A stretch of 52,176 nucleotides of DNA. It comes from Sphingomonadaceae bacterium (GTDB lineage: Bacteria; Pseudomonadota; Alphaproteobacteria; Sphingomonadales; Sphingomonadaceae). The translations under genes were made by a program, and so were the position numbers. Shown here in pieces: positions 24,202-32,432 of this stretch; position 1 is the stretch's first letter; each line of letters starts with the position of its first letter. The stretch covers positions 1 to 52,176 of the forward strand of contig CANGJB010000021.1 in assembly GCA_947453945.1 (NCBI GenBank). The letters run 5' to 3'. Below the pieces are notes generated by a model. The model was given only the letters and a program-made list of their open reading frames with translations, made no database searches and had not been told where the DNA came from.

Positions 24202-24833
24202 GGCTTCCACTCCAGAAACCGCTCAAGCAGCGCAATCCCGTAGTCCTGGCTCTTTTCAGGATGGAATTGCACGCCCAGAATATTGTCCCGCGCCACTGCC
24301 GCCACCAGCCCGCCGCCATGATCGGTCATCGCCGCCGCGCTCGCACCTTCTTCCGGCACGAAGTGGTAGGAATGCAGGAAATAGGCCTCACCCGGCACGA
24401 TGAGGCGGCCATAAGACAAATTATTTTGGTGCATCGGCGCCACATCGTTCCAGCCCATGTGTGGCACCTTGATGCTCGGATCGCTCGGCTCGATGGCCCG
24501 CACTTCTCCGCCGATCCAGCCCAGCCCCTCGGTCACGCCAAACTCGATGCCCCGGTCGGCCAACAGCTGCATTCCCACGCATATGCCCAGGAACGGCGCG
24601 CCGCCCACCAGCACGCGCTCGGCCATGGCTTCCACCAGCCCCGGCACGCCGCGCAGCGCTTCCACGCAGGCCTTGAATGCTCCCACACCCGGCAGCACGA
24701 TCCGGTCCGCCGCGCGCACCACATTAGGGTCCGCCGTCACCGCAACGCCTTCTGCCCCTGCCGCTTTCAGCGCATTGGCGACCGAGCGCAGGTTTCCCGC
24801 GCCGTAGTCCACCAACGCCAGCACCTCAGCCAC
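24198..24833 (-). CDS. hisH: Imidazole glycerol phosphate synthase, glutaminase subunit HisH
   Basis: A 211-residue class I glutamine amidotransferase that feeds ammonia to HisF. The triad is visible: the nucleophile Cys in [12 protein letters not shown], and His and Glu in QFHPEKSQ. The N-terminus is [13 protein letters not shown] and the oxyanion region LPGVGAF. Start choice: GTG at 24833 overlaps hisB by 8 bp; GTG at 24824 is also possible. The ORF continues upstream but lies over hisB there. Confidence 0.95.
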   Translation of the reverse strand: MAEVLALVDYGAGNLRSVANALKAAGAEGVAVTADPNVVRAADRIVLPGVGAFKACVEALRGVPGLVEAMAERVLVGGAPFLGICVGMQLLADRGIEFGVTEGLGWIGGEVRAIEPSDPSIKVPHMGWNDVAPMHQNNLSYGRLIVPGEAYFLHSYHFVPEEGASAAAMTDHGGGLVAAVARDNILGVQFHPEKSQDYGIALLERFLEWKP

Positions 24834-25419
24834 CCAGAATGCCCTTGGTGCTCGGCACGGCATCGCCCTTGCGCGGATCAATCTCGACCGCGCTGCGCAT
24901 CGCGCGGGCAAAGCCCTTGTAGATGCCTTCGATGATGTGGTGGTTGTTGCTGCCATAGAGGCATTCGATGTGCAGCGTGATCCCGGCGGCTTGGGCAATC
25001 GACTGGAACCAGTGCTCGAACAGCTCGGTATCCATCTCGCCAAGGCGCGGCTGCGTGAATTCCGCTTTCCAGATCAACACCGGCCTGCCCGAAATATCGA
25101 GCGAAACACGCGCCAGCGCTTCGTCCATCGGCGAATAAGCCGTGCCGTAACGCGTGATGCCTTTCTTGTCGCCCAGCGCTTCGTTGATCGCCTGCCCCAG
25201 CGCAATCGCGCTGTCCTCAGTCGTGTGATGCTGGTCCACATGGAGGTCGCCCTTCACATGGCAGGTCACGTCGATCAGCGAGTGACGGCTGAACTGCTCG
25301 ATCATGTGATCGAGAAAGCCGATGCCGGTGCTCACGTCATAGGTGCCGGTGCCATCGAGATTGACGGAAACCTTGATGGCGGTTTCGTGCGTGGTGCGGG
25401 CGATCGATCCGGTGCGCAT
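24826..25419 (-). CDS. hisB: Imidazoleglycerol-phosphate dehydratase
   Basis: A 197-residue stand-alone HisB dehydratase (no phosphatase domain), which removes water from imidazole glycerol phosphate in step 6 of the histidine pathway. Manganese ligands sit in [36 protein letters not shown] and [15 protein letters not shown]. The gene is the first of the local his run (hisB-hisH-hisA-hisF-[PEP-CTERM]-hisE-HIT) and divergent from sspB with a 93-bp gap. hisD, hisG, hisC and hisI are not in this window. Confidence 0.97.
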   Translation of the reverse strand: MRTGSIARTTHETAIKVSVNLDGTGTYDVSTGIGFLDHMIEQFSRHSLIDVTCHVKGDLHVDQHHTTEDSAIALGQAINEALGDKKGITRYGTAYSPMDEALARVSLDISGRPVLIWKAEFTQPRLGEMDTELFEHWFQSIAQAAGITLHIECLYGSNNHHIIEGIYKGFARAMRSAVEIDPRKGDAVPSTKGILGG

Positions 25420-25512
25420 GACCGCCGCCTATAGGCCGCTTCCGCGCAAAATCAATCGCCTGCACCTCGCACCCCCTTGACCCGCGCGCGGCTCCAAGCC
25501 ACCCTACGTAGG

Positions 25513-26004
25513 ATGAGCGATGCTGTTGACAGTCTGATCCCCTACGACGAAATCGTGCAGGAAGCCCTGCGCGCGGTCGTCGGCCGCGTGCTCGGCCAGG
25601 TCGAAAGCGAAGGCGGCACGCTTCCGGGCAGCCACCATTTCTACATCACCTTCAAGACCGGCGCGCCGGGCGTGGCGATCCCTCAGCGCCTGAAGGAACG
25701 CTTTCCTGACGAAATGACCATCGTCCTGCAGAACAAGTTCTGGGATTTGAAGGTCACGCCAGAAGGCTTCAGTGTCGGGCTTACGTTCAATCAGATCCCG
25801 TCCACGCTGGTGGTCCCGTTCAGCGCAATTACCGCCTTCGTCGATCCTGCGGTCGATTTCGGCCTGCAGTTCCAGACGGCGGACGATGTGGACGATGACG
25901 AGCCGCTGCACGACGCTGAAAACGATTCGCCTGAAGGCTCCGAGCCACCTGCGGTCGATGATGGCTCGAATGTCGTCACCGTGGATTTCGGCCGCAAGAA
26001 ATGA
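25513..26004 (+). CDS. sspB: ClpXP adaptor SspB (alphaproteobacterial type)
   Basis: A 163-residue SspB. The substrate-binding domain (about 1-125) begins MSDAVDSLIPYDEIVQEALR and has HHFYITFKTGAPGV, ERFPDEMTIVLQNKFWDL and SVGLTFNQIPSTLVVPF. A flexible acidic linker follows, and the tail VVTVDFGRKK is the ClpX-docking motif. SspB delivers ssrA-tagged peptides and selected proteins to ClpXP. ATG at 25513 is preferred. An upstream in-frame TTG at 25477 is part of TTGACC, which looks like a -35 box. Confidence 0.94.
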   Translation: MSDAVDSLIPYDEIVQEALRAVVGRVLGQVESEGGTLPGSHHFYITFKTGAPGVAIPQRLKERFPDEMTIVLQNKFWDLKVTPEGFSVGLTFNQIPSTLVVPFSAITAFVDPAVDFGLQFQTADDVDDDEPLHDAENDSPEGSEPPAVDDGSNVVTVDFGRKK

Positions 26005-26387
26005 GCCTGACCGGCAAGCCGTCGCCGGAAAGCCCCCCTGCTGAAGCTGCCTCTGATTCGCCGCCTGATCCGGTTGGCCCGCTTACCCGCACGATCCTTG
26101 CCGGCATCGCCATGCGCACAGGCTCCGAACTTCTGAAGCGCGGCGTCGACCGCGGTATTCTCGGCATTGCGCCAGAGGTGCAGAAAGACGCAGCGCGCTC
26201 CGCCGGTGCCAAGGCTGCGGAAACAGCGGCCGCCAAAGCTCCGAAACGCAAAAGTAGGTTCGGCGCCGGCCTGCTTGCCGCCGCAGCCACACGCATCGCC
26301 ACGCGCTCGGTCCCCGGTGCCATTGTCGTGGGCGGCGTGCTCCTTGCCAAGACGCTTCATGAGCGCAGGCGAAACCGCAAGGCTTGA
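26001..26387 (+). CDS. Hypothetical protein coupled to sspB (128 aa)
   Basis: An intact 128-codon gene that overlaps sspB by 4 bp (ATGA). The product has a Pro/Ser/Glu-rich start (about 1-28), a helix TRTILAGIAMRTGSELLKRG, a Lys/Ala-rich middle (AKAAETAAAKAPKRKSR), a Gly/Ala/Val-rich stretch with two weakly hydrophobic segments (GAGLLAAAATRIATRSV, GAIVVGGVLLAKTL) and a basic tail HERRRNRKA. I do not recognise a family. It could be a membrane-associated or nucleic-acid-binding basic protein. The overlap and codon use support that it is real. Confidence 0.68.
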   Translation: MSLTGKPSPESPPAEAASDSPPDPVGPLTRTILAGIAMRTGSELLKRGVDRGILGIAPEVQKDAARSAGAKAAETAAAKAPKRKSRFGAGLLAAAATRIATRSVPGAIVVGGVLLAKTLHERRRNRKA

Positions 26388-26418
26388 CCGAAACGCCGTC
26401 AATGCGCCAACAGCGCGC

Positions 26419-27060
26419 ATGACCCAGCATTCAGACGCGCTCCATCGCCGTGGCCTCATGTTCATCATGTCCTCGCCCTCAGGCGCGGGCAAGACGACGA
26501 TTTCGCGCATGTTGCTTGAGGCTGACCCTGCGATCCGTCTCTCGGTTTCAGCCACCACGCGGCCGATGCGGCCCGGCGAAGTGGACGGGAAGGACTACCA
26601 TTTCGTCGATCAGCCCACGTTCGATCGGATGGTGGAGGAGGAAGCTTTCCTCGAATGGGCGCACGTCTTCGGCCACAGCTACGGCACGCCCAAGGCGCAG
26701 GTGAAGGCGGGCCTGCGTGAGGGGCAGGACTTCCTGTTCGATATCGATTGGCAGGGTACCCAGCAGCTTTACCAGAAGCTTGAAACCGATGTCGTGCGCG
26801 TGTTCCTGCTGCCCCCCAGCATCGATGAACTGCGCCGCCGCCTCACCGGACGCGGCACCGACAGCGCCGAAGTGATCGCCGCCCGCATGGAACGCGCTCA
26901 AGCCGAAATCAGCCACTGGGACGGATATGACTATGTCGTGGTCAACGACGATATCGACCTGTGCTTCGGCAAGGTGCGCGAAGTGCTCCACGCCGAACGC
27001 ATGAAGCGCGCCCGCCAGACCGGCCTGATCGGCTTCGTCCGCGAACTGATGCGGCCGTAA
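26419..27060 (+). CDS. gmk: Guanylate kinase
   Basis: A 213-residue enzyme that phosphorylates GMP to GDP. The P-loop is SSPSGAGKTTISRML, the GMP-binding block is SVSATTRPMRPGEVDGKDYHF, and EWAHVFGHSYGTP, LFDIDWQGTQQL and RRLTGRGTDS follow. Length is normal. ATG at 26419 gives a short leader before the P-loop; ATG at 26458 is an alternative. It follows the sspB-coupled gene by 31 bp and may be cotranscribed. Confidence 0.96.
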   Translation: MTQHSDALHRRGLMFIMSSPSGAGKTTISRMLLEADPAIRLSVSATTRPMRPGEVDGKDYHFVDQPTFDRMVEEEAFLEWAHVFGHSYGTPKAQVKAGLREGQDFLFDIDWQGTQQLYQKLETDVVRVFLLPPSIDELRRRLTGRGTDSAEVIAARMERAQAEISHWDGYDYVVVNDDIDLCFGKVREVLHAERMKRARQTGLIGFVRELMRP

Positions 27061-27090
27061 ATCTGGCGACAATCGCGTAGCGCCCCCAAG

Positions 27091-27168
27091 CCCGCTCATG
27101 CTGAGCTTGTCGAAGCATCACAGCGCGACTGTCCCGCCGACACCCATCGACAGGCTCAGGGTGAGCGG
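27091..27168. repeat. Dispersed inverted repeat, copy 1
   Basis: CCGCTCATGCTGAGCTTGTC runs into GAAGCAT, and is matched in reverse by CGACAGGCTCAGGGTGAGCGG. The arms pair imperfectly around about 30 bp of variable loop. The same element, with the same arm differences, recurs at 30074-30160. It is of a type spread through many proteobacterial genomes. It lies between the convergent gmk and SMP-30 genes and may also work as a terminator. Confidence 0.85.
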
Positions 27169-27191
27169 ATCGTCTTTCATTTGGTTAGATT

Positions 27192-28073
27192 CTAAGGCCG
27201 GCCAGCCCGCGGCGCATCAACCTCGGCCACCAGCACCACGCCCTTCGCCGCACTCGCCGCCACTTCGGCATCGCTGCTCGGCGCGCAGAGCATGAACAAG
27301 TGCCGCCCCTCCGGCCCGCCCAGCATGCAGGCATAGCACGGCATCTCGCCGGTCGAGACCACCTCCAGCACCGCCCCGCCTTCAGCAATCCGCGCGCATT
27401 CCGGCGCCAGGGGATTGGCAATCCACACCGCCCCATCGGCATCGAGCGCAATCCCGTCCGGCACGCGCGGGCTGGTATCCGCCCACACCCGGCGCCCCGA
27501 AAGCGCCCCGTCCGCGCCAATATCGAATGCCGTCAGCCGCGCGCCCAGCGTCTCGCCCACGATCAGCGTATGGCCATCGGGCGTGATCACCGTGCCGTTG
27601 GGAAAGCTCAGATCCGGCGCGCCCACCGATACCGTGCCATCCGCCTGCACCAGCACCAGATTGGCCTTGGGGTGGTCCGCCAGCACCGCCGCGACGCCCC
27701 GCGCGCGCAGTTCATGATCAAGATCGAACCCGAAGTTGCCGACGTAAGCGCGGCCCTGGCTATCCACCACCATGTCGTTGCACAGATGCGCGGTCAGCGC
27801 GCCCAGATCGGCATGGAGCGCCAGCCGCCCATCGGGCCAGCGCCGCCACACCTGCCGCTTGCGCATGGAGACGAACAGCAGCGAACCGTCCGGCATCCAC
27901 CCCAGCCCCGAAGGCTGATCATCCAGCGTCAGCTCGATCCGGTGGTCGCCCGCCAGATCGACCGAACGGATAGTCTTGCTGTAGAAATCGCTGAACCACA
28001 GCCGGTCGTCATGCCAGCGCGGCCCTTCGCCGAAGTGAAACCCATCGGCGAGTTGATGCACCGCGCGGCTCAT
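27192..28073 (-). CDS. SMP-30/gluconolactonase family protein
   Basis: A 293-residue six-bladed propeller of the SMP-30/gluconolactonase/LRE group, divalent-metal lactonases that open sugar or other lactones. Characteristic pieces are FGEGPRWHDDRLWFSD (metal Glu), QPSGLGWMPDGSLLFVS, LCNDMVVDSQGRAYVGNFGF (metal Asn) and RVPDGIALDADGAVWIAN (metal Asp). No signal peptide is seen. It is 4 bp behind the SDR gene and appears to end the operon that begins with the acyl-CoA dehydrogenase at 31347. In that setting a lactone or enol-lactone intermediate is possible, but this is inference. Confidence 0.88.
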   Translation of the reverse strand: MSRAVHQLADGFHFGEGPRWHDDRLWFSDFYSKTIRSVDLAGDHRIELTLDDQPSGLGWMPDGSLLFVSMRKRQVWRRWPDGRLALHADLGALTAHLCNDMVVDSQGRAYVGNFGFDLDHELRARGVAAVLADHPKANLVLVQADGTVSVGAPDLSFPNGTVITPDGHTLIVGETLGARLTAFDIGADGALSGRRVWADTSPRVPDGIALDADGAVWIANPLAPECARIAEGGAVLEVVSTGEMPCYACMLGGPEGRHLFMLCAPSSDAEVAASAAKGVVLVAEVDAPRAGRP

Positions 28074-28077
28074 GGTC

Positions 28078-28878
28078 TCACTCCCCCAGCGGGTTGATGT
28101 GGTCCTCGGGGATATAGGCGTTCACGATGCCGCCATCGATCGGCAGCGGCGATCCCACCACATAATCCCCCGCGCGGCTGGCAAGGAAGATCGCTCCGCC
28201 CGCCATGTCTTCCAGATTGCCGATGCGCTTCATGGGGATGCCACGCGACGAGGCTTCGGGATTGTTCGCGGCGGCCTTGTTCATTTCCGAAGCGAAGGCG
28301 CCCGGGCAGATCGCGTTGACGATGATGTTGTCCTTCACCAGCCGCGCCGCCATGCGCCGCGTCAGGTGCACCAACGCAGACTTCGACGCCTGATAGCTGT
28401 AGGTCTCCCAGGGGTTCACCCGCAGGCCATCGACCGAGGCGATGTTGATCACCTTGGCCGGCTGGTTCGCCGCGCCGGCTTTCAGCAGATCATGCAGCTT
28501 TTGCGTGAGGAAGAAGGGCGTCTTGACGTTGAGGTTCATCACCTTGTCCCAGCCGATCTCGGGGAAATCCTCGAAGTCCGCGCCCCAGGCAACGCCCGCG
28601 TTGTTCACCAGAATGTCGATGTGGCTCTCACGCTGCGCCAGATCTTCGGCCAGCGCGGTGATGCCCGCCAGCGTCGAGATATCGCCCGGCAGCGCGATGC
28701 AGCGCGGCCCCAGCTCGGCGGCGGTTTCTTCCACCACCGCGGCTTTGCGCGCCGTGATATAGACCCGCGCGCAGCCCGCCGCGATGAAGCCTTCGGCGAT
28801 CATCCGCCCGATCCCGCGCGAACCGCCCGTCACCACTGCAACGCGGCCCTCAAGGCTGAAAAGCTTGGTAAAATCCAT
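28078..28878 (-). CDS. SDR family oxidoreductase (catabolic operon)
   Basis: A 266-residue classical SDR. The cofactor loop VVTGGSRGIGRMIAEGF, NNAG, catalytic Ser in INIASVDGL and YSYQASKSAL (Tyr and Lys) are complete, and the C-terminus has SPLPIDGGIVNAYIP. It resembles the 3-oxoacyl reductase-like/RhlG group; the substrate is unknown. ATG at 28878 (MDFTKLFSLEGRVAVVTGG) is chosen over an in-frame TTG at 28893 that would overlap the upstream acyl-CoA dehydrogenase. Gene order in the operon is ACAD, ACAD, SDR, SMP-30. Confidence 0.9.
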   Translation of the reverse strand: MDFTKLFSLEGRVAVVTGGSRGIGRMIAEGFIAAGCARVYITARKAAVVEETAAELGPRCIALPGDISTLAGITALAEDLAQRESHIDILVNNAGVAWGADFEDFPEIGWDKVMNLNVKTPFFLTQKLHDLLKAGAANQPAKVINIASVDGLRVNPWETYSYQASKSALVHLTRRMAARLVKDNIIVNAICPGAFASEMNKAAANNPEASSRGIPMKRIGNLEDMAGGAIFLASRAGDYVVGSPLPIDGGIVNAYIPEDHINPLGE

Positions 28879-28889
28879 CTGTTTAATCC

Positions 28890-30029
28890 TCAATAGCCGC
28901 TGAGCTGTGCAACACGCTCGGCATGGTAGTTGGCATCGCCCATGAACTCGGTCAGCGCGCGCTCGCGCTTCATATAGAGCCCGATGTCGTATTCGTCGGT
29001 CATGCCCACGCCGCCGTGCATCTGCACGCCTTCGCGCACCGCCAGATTGCAGGCCCGCGCGGCCTTGGCCTTGGCGACCGAGACCATCAGCTCCGCCCGC
29101 TCCGACCCGCCATCGAGCAGCTGCTGCGCCTTGATCACAACCGCCTCGGCAATCTCGAGCTCGGAATAGAGGTGCGCGGCCCGGTGCTGCATCGCCTGAA
29201 ACTCGCCGATCAGCTTGCCGAACTGCTTGCGCGTCTTGAGATAGGTCGTGGTCATCGCAAAGGCGCCGCCGCCCACGCCGGTCTGCTCCGCCGCTGCGCC
29301 GATACGCCCTGCAGCCAGCACCTTGTTCAGAACCGCGCGCCCGCCATCGACTTCGCCGATCACGGTCGAACCGTCGAGTTCCACTCCGTCGAACCTTACG
29401 TGGCTCGCCATCGAACTATCGACCAGCCGCACCGCATTGTGCCCGATCCCGGCAGCATCCTTGGGCACGGCAAACAGCGTCACGCCATCGGCGTCGCTGT
29501 CGCTGCCCGACGTGCGCGCCGCGACAATGATCGCATCCGCCGAAGCGCCATGGATCACGAAGTCCTTGGCCCCCGTCAGCCGGAACCCATTGCCCGCACG
29601 CTCGGCGCGGGCTGCGATCTTCTCAGGCCGATGCTTGGCACCCTCGTCGATGGCGACGGCCAGCACCGTCTCGCCCGCGATCACGCCGGGCAGCCAGCGC
29701 CCGCGCAGCTCGTCCGATGCTTCGCTCAGCGCTGTCACGCCCATCACCGATGTCGTCAGGAACGGCGAAGGCGTCAGGTTCCGCCCAATCTCGGCCAGCA
29801 CGATGCCGGCCTCGACATGGCCCATGGCCAGCCCGCCATCCGCTTCGGCGGCGAGCATTCCGGTCAGCCCCATTTCGGCAAACTGCTTCCACAGGCCGTG
29901 GCCGAAGCCGTCCTTGCAGTTCGTGTCACGCCAATGGCGCAGCTGCTTCTTGATCCCGCCCTCGTCGGCCATGAAGCCGGTGACGCTCTCGGCCAGCATG
30001 GCCTGATCTTCGGTGTAATACAGCGGCAT
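28890..30029 (-). CDS. Acyl-CoA dehydrogenase, second subunit of a likely pair
   Basis: A 379-residue ACAD fold protein starting MPLYYTEDQAMLAESV. It has the helical N-domain, a divergent middle beta domain, and the C-domain flavin-binding block KTRKQFGKLIGEFQAMQHRA together with EGVQMHGGVGMTDEYDIGLY, where other ACADs bind FAD across the dimer. A strong AGGAGGTAATCCC precedes the ATG at 30029; the longer open frame passes through the repeat and is not used. The other ACAD of the operon lacks the RKQFG block but carries EGGTSEV, so the two may form a heteromer. Substrate unknown. Confidence 0.88.
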   Translation of the reverse strand: MPLYYTEDQAMLAESVTGFMADEGGIKKQLRHWRDTNCKDGFGHGLWKQFAEMGLTGMLAAEADGGLAMGHVEAGIVLAEIGRNLTPSPFLTTSVMGVTALSEASDELRGRWLPGVIAGETVLAVAIDEGAKHRPEKIAARAERAGNGFRLTGAKDFVIHGASADAIIVAARTSGSDSDADGVTLFAVPKDAAGIGHNAVRLVDSSMASHVRFDGVELDGSTVIGEVDGGRAVLNKVLAAGRIGAAAEQTGVGGGAFAMTTTYLKTRKQFGKLIGEFQAMQHRAAHLYSELEIAEAVVIKAQQLLDGGSERAELMVSVAKAKAARACNLAVREGVQMHGGVGMTDEYDIGLYMKRERALTEFMGDANYHAERVAQLSGY

Positions 30030-30073
30030 GGGATTACCTCCTGAGCCTTGAATGAAATGCCGGAAAATCACCC

Positions 30074-30160
30074 CAACCCACTCATGCTGAGCTTGTCGAA
30101 GCATCCGGCGCGCCGTTGCGCCAGTACCCTTCGACAGGCTCAGGGTGAGCGGGGTTGGGG
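30074..30160. repeat. Dispersed inverted repeat, copy 2
   Basis: A second copy of the element at 27091-27168. Left arm CCAACCCACTCATGCTGAGC, continuing TTGTCGAAGCAT; right arm CCTTCGACAGGCTCAGGGTG, continuing AGCGGGGTTGGGG. It fills the gap between the two acyl-CoA dehydrogenase genes, so the operon mRNA must contain this hairpin. Confidence 0.85.
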
Positions 30161-30171
30161 AGGGCGTAGTG

Positions 30172-31347
30172 CTACGCCCCCGGCAGCTCCAGAATGCGCT
30201 TGGCGACGACATTGAGCATGACCTCGCTCGTGCCGCCCTCGATCGAATTGGCCTTGGTGCGCAGCCACGAACGCGCCGGTGCGCCGCCGCGTGTTTCCTC
30301 GCTATCCCATTCGAGCGCGGTGCTGCCGCCCGCCACCATCAGTAGCTCGTGCCGCCGCTTGTTGAGCTCGGTCCCGGCGTACTTCATCATGTTGGGCTGC
30401 GCGGGATGCGCCTTGCCCACCTTGACCTCGTCGAGGAACTTCTCGCCCATCGCAGAAAACGCCAGCGCATCGATATCGAACTGGGCCAGCTCTGCGCGCA
30501 GCATCGGGTCTTCCAGCCCGCCGCGCTTCAGCACGCTGCCGATGGCGCTCGTCTGCCCGCCGTCGCCCGCGCCCGAAATCATCTCACGCTCATGGCCAAG
30601 GAGGTATTTCGCCACGTCCCAGCCCCGGTTGAGCTGGCCGACAATCTGCGCCTTGGGCACCACCACATTGTCAAAAAACGTCTCGCAGAACGGCGAGCTG
30701 CCGCTGATCAGCTTGATCGGCTTGGTCGTGACGCCGGGCGTTGCCATGTCGAACAGCAGGAACGAGATGCCCTGATAGACATTGGTCTTGTCGGTGCGGA
30801 CGAGGCAGAAAATCCAGTCCGCCTTGTCGGCATAGCTCGTCCAGATCTTCTGGCCGTTGACCACCCAGTGGTCGCCCCTGACTGGATCAGAAACTTCTTC
30901 GCCATAGGTCTGCAAGGACACGAGGTCCGACCCCGAACCCGGCTCCGAATAGCCTTGGCACCAGCGGATCTCGCCGCGCGCGATCTGGCCAAGGTAATGA
31001 ACCTTCTGCTCTTCGGTGCCGAATTTCAGCAGCGCGGGTCCGAGCATCCAGATGCCGAAGCTCGAAAGCGGAGGCCGCGCGCCGGCACGCGCCAGTTCCT
31101 CGCGCCAGATCTTGGCCTCGGCCGGGCTCATCCCGGCGCCGCCATAGGCCTTGGGCCAGTCCGCCACGGTGTAGCCCTTGGCCGCGCAGACCTCCATCCA
31201 GGCCTTTTGCGCGGCGTTCTTGAACACAAAATTGCGCCCGCCCCAGCAGATGTCGTCCTCGCCCTGCACGGGGCGGCGCATCTCTTCCGGGCAGTTCGCA
31301 TCAATCCACGCGCGGATTTCCGCGCGGAAGGCTTCCAGCTCTGACAT
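30172..31347 (-). CDS. Acyl-CoA dehydrogenase, first subunit of a likely pair
   Basis: A 391-residue ACAD. FAD and substrate contacts appear in WCQGYSEPGSGSDLVSLQT and WVVNGQKIWTSYA; the C-terminal part has SIEGGTSEVMLNVVAKRIL. The usual arginine motif R-x-x-F-G is missing, while the partner gene at 28890 has it. This split is the pattern of two-gene (alpha2-beta2) dehydrogenases such as the FadE pairs of steroid side-chain degradation. The ATG at 31347 has AGGAG 9 bp upstream. It is the first gene of the operon; a palindromic operator lies 16 bp before the start codon. Confidence 0.9.
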   Translation of the reverse strand: MSELEAFRAEIRAWIDANCPEEMRRPVQGEDDICWGGRNFVFKNAAQKAWMEVCAAKGYTVADWPKAYGGAGMSPAEAKIWREELARAGARPPLSSFGIWMLGPALLKFGTEEQKVHYLGQIARGEIRWCQGYSEPGSGSDLVSLQTYGEEVSDPVRGDHWVVNGQKIWTSYADKADWIFCLVRTDKTNVYQGISFLLFDMATPGVTTKPIKLISGSSPFCETFFDNVVVPKAQIVGQLNRGWDVAKYLLGHEREMISGAGDGGQTSAIGSVLKRGGLEDPMLRAELAQFDIDALAFSAMGEKFLDEVKVGKAHPAQPNMMKYAGTELNKRRHELLMVAGGSTALEWDSEETRGGAPARSWLRTKANSIEGGTSEVMLNVVAKRILELPGA

Positions 31348-31362
31348 GGCTTTTGCTCCTCT

Positions 31363-31380
31363 CTTAATCGAGAGGTTAAG
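31363..31380. promoter_or_regulatory. Palindromic operator 1 of the acyl-CoA dehydrogenase island
   Basis: CTTAATCGAGAGGTTAAG: half-sites TTAATC and GGTTAA around GAGA. It lies in the divergent gap between the ACAD at 31347 (minus) and the SDR at 31536 (plus), close enough to the ACAD start to block its transcription or ribosome binding. An almost identical 18-mer precedes the ACAD at 32499. The form fits a TetR- or GntR-type site. No such regulator gene is in the window. Confidence 0.65.
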
Positions 31381-31535
31381 GCGACTCGGCGCATGCTGGC
31401 AAGCACCGATTTCGACACGGTTTTCCGCCAATCCGTGTGCACCTCGCATGCCGTAGCGTAAAGCCGATCGGCATTGACGAAGAGCCGCTTGGGCCTAAGC
31501 TCGCGCCAAAATCAAAAGCACACGGAGAGGTTCCC

Positions 31536-32390
31536 ATGCGATTCCACAACAAGACCGTCGTCGTCACAGGCGCCGCATCGGGCATCGGCCGCGCCGCCGC
31601 GCTGCAGTTTGCCGCAGAGGGGGCCAAAGTCTACGCCGCCGATATCGACGAGGCAGGCCTCGCGCAGACCGCCGCTGAATCCAACGGCGAAGTTCACACC
31701 GTGCGCTGCGACGTCTGCAATTGCGAAGACATCAAGGCCCTGATGGACCGCGCCGCTGCCGAAACCGGCGGAATCGATGCCGTGTTCAACAATGCCGGCG
31801 CGGGCGGCGATATGGCCAAGATCGACGAGATCGAGCCCGATGGCTGGGACCGCACGATGCACCTCCTGTTGCGTTCGGTCGCCTTCGGCATCCGCTATGC
31901 CGTGCCGCACATGATCGGCCGCGCCGGTGCCGCCATCGTCAACACCTCCTCGGTCGCCGCCGTGGGCCCGGGTTATTCACCCAATGCCTATGCCGTGGCG
32001 AAAGCGGGCGTGCTCCACCTCACCAAGACCAGCGCCGCCGATCTCGCCCGCCACCAGATCCGCGTGAACGCAGTGCAGCCCGGCTTCATCAACACCAACA
32101 TCTTCACCACCTCGCTCGATGTGCCTGCCGAACTCGAAGCACAGGCCAAGGGCGCCATCGCGATGATGAGCCAGGCCGCCCAGCCCGTTGCGCGCGGCGG
32201 CCAGCCAAAGGATATCGCTGATGCCGTGCTGTTCCTGTGCAGCGATGCAGCCAGCTTCGTGAACGGCACTTCGATCATCGTCGATGGCGGCCTCACCATC
32301 GGCCCGCGCCATTCGTGGGATCCCGAAGTGCCCGATCTGTTCGAAGCGCTGCGCCAGATGAAAGCGGCGGCGGAAGCGGCGGCATCCTGA
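31536..32390 (+). CDS. SDR family oxidoreductase
   Basis: A 284-residue classical SDR with VVVTGAASGIGRAAALQF (cofactor loop), CDVCNCED, NNAGAG, the catalytic serine in NTSSVAAVGPG and YAVAKAG (Tyr, Lys), then INTNIFTTSLD and GTSIIVDGGLTIG near the end. ATG at 31536 follows GGAGAGG at a normal distance; a longer in-frame start is unlikely. It is the first gene of the plus-strand group with an ACAD10/11-like dehydrogenase, an alcohol dehydrogenase and an APH-like kinase. By position it may act on a hydroxy- or keto-acyl-CoA; this is inferred. Confidence 0.9.
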   Translation: MRFHNKTVVVTGAASGIGRAAALQFAAEGAKVYAADIDEAGLAQTAAESNGEVHTVRCDVCNCEDIKALMDRAAAETGGIDAVFNNAGAGGDMAKIDEIEPDGWDRTMHLLLRSVAFGIRYAVPHMIGRAGAAIVNTSSVAAVGPGYSPNAYAVAKAGVLHLTKTSAADLARHQIRVNAVQPGFINTNIFTTSLDVPAELEAQAKGAIAMMSQAAQPVARGGQPKDIADAVLFLCSDAASFVNGTSIIVDGGLTIGPRHSWDPEVPDLFEALRQMKAAAEAAAS

Positions 32391-32432
32391 TCGCAGGCAT
32401 CCTGATCATTGTGCGCTTGATCTCGCGCAAGG

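Noticed and set aside
22004..25419. Complete histidine operon
   Set aside because: Only hisB, hisH, hisA, hisF and hisE are here; hisG, hisD, hisC and hisI are absent from the window.
27091..30160. Insertion sequence or transposon bounded by the two repeats
   Set aside because: No transposase, target duplication or terminal repeat of IS type; each copy is a dispersed hairpin by itself.
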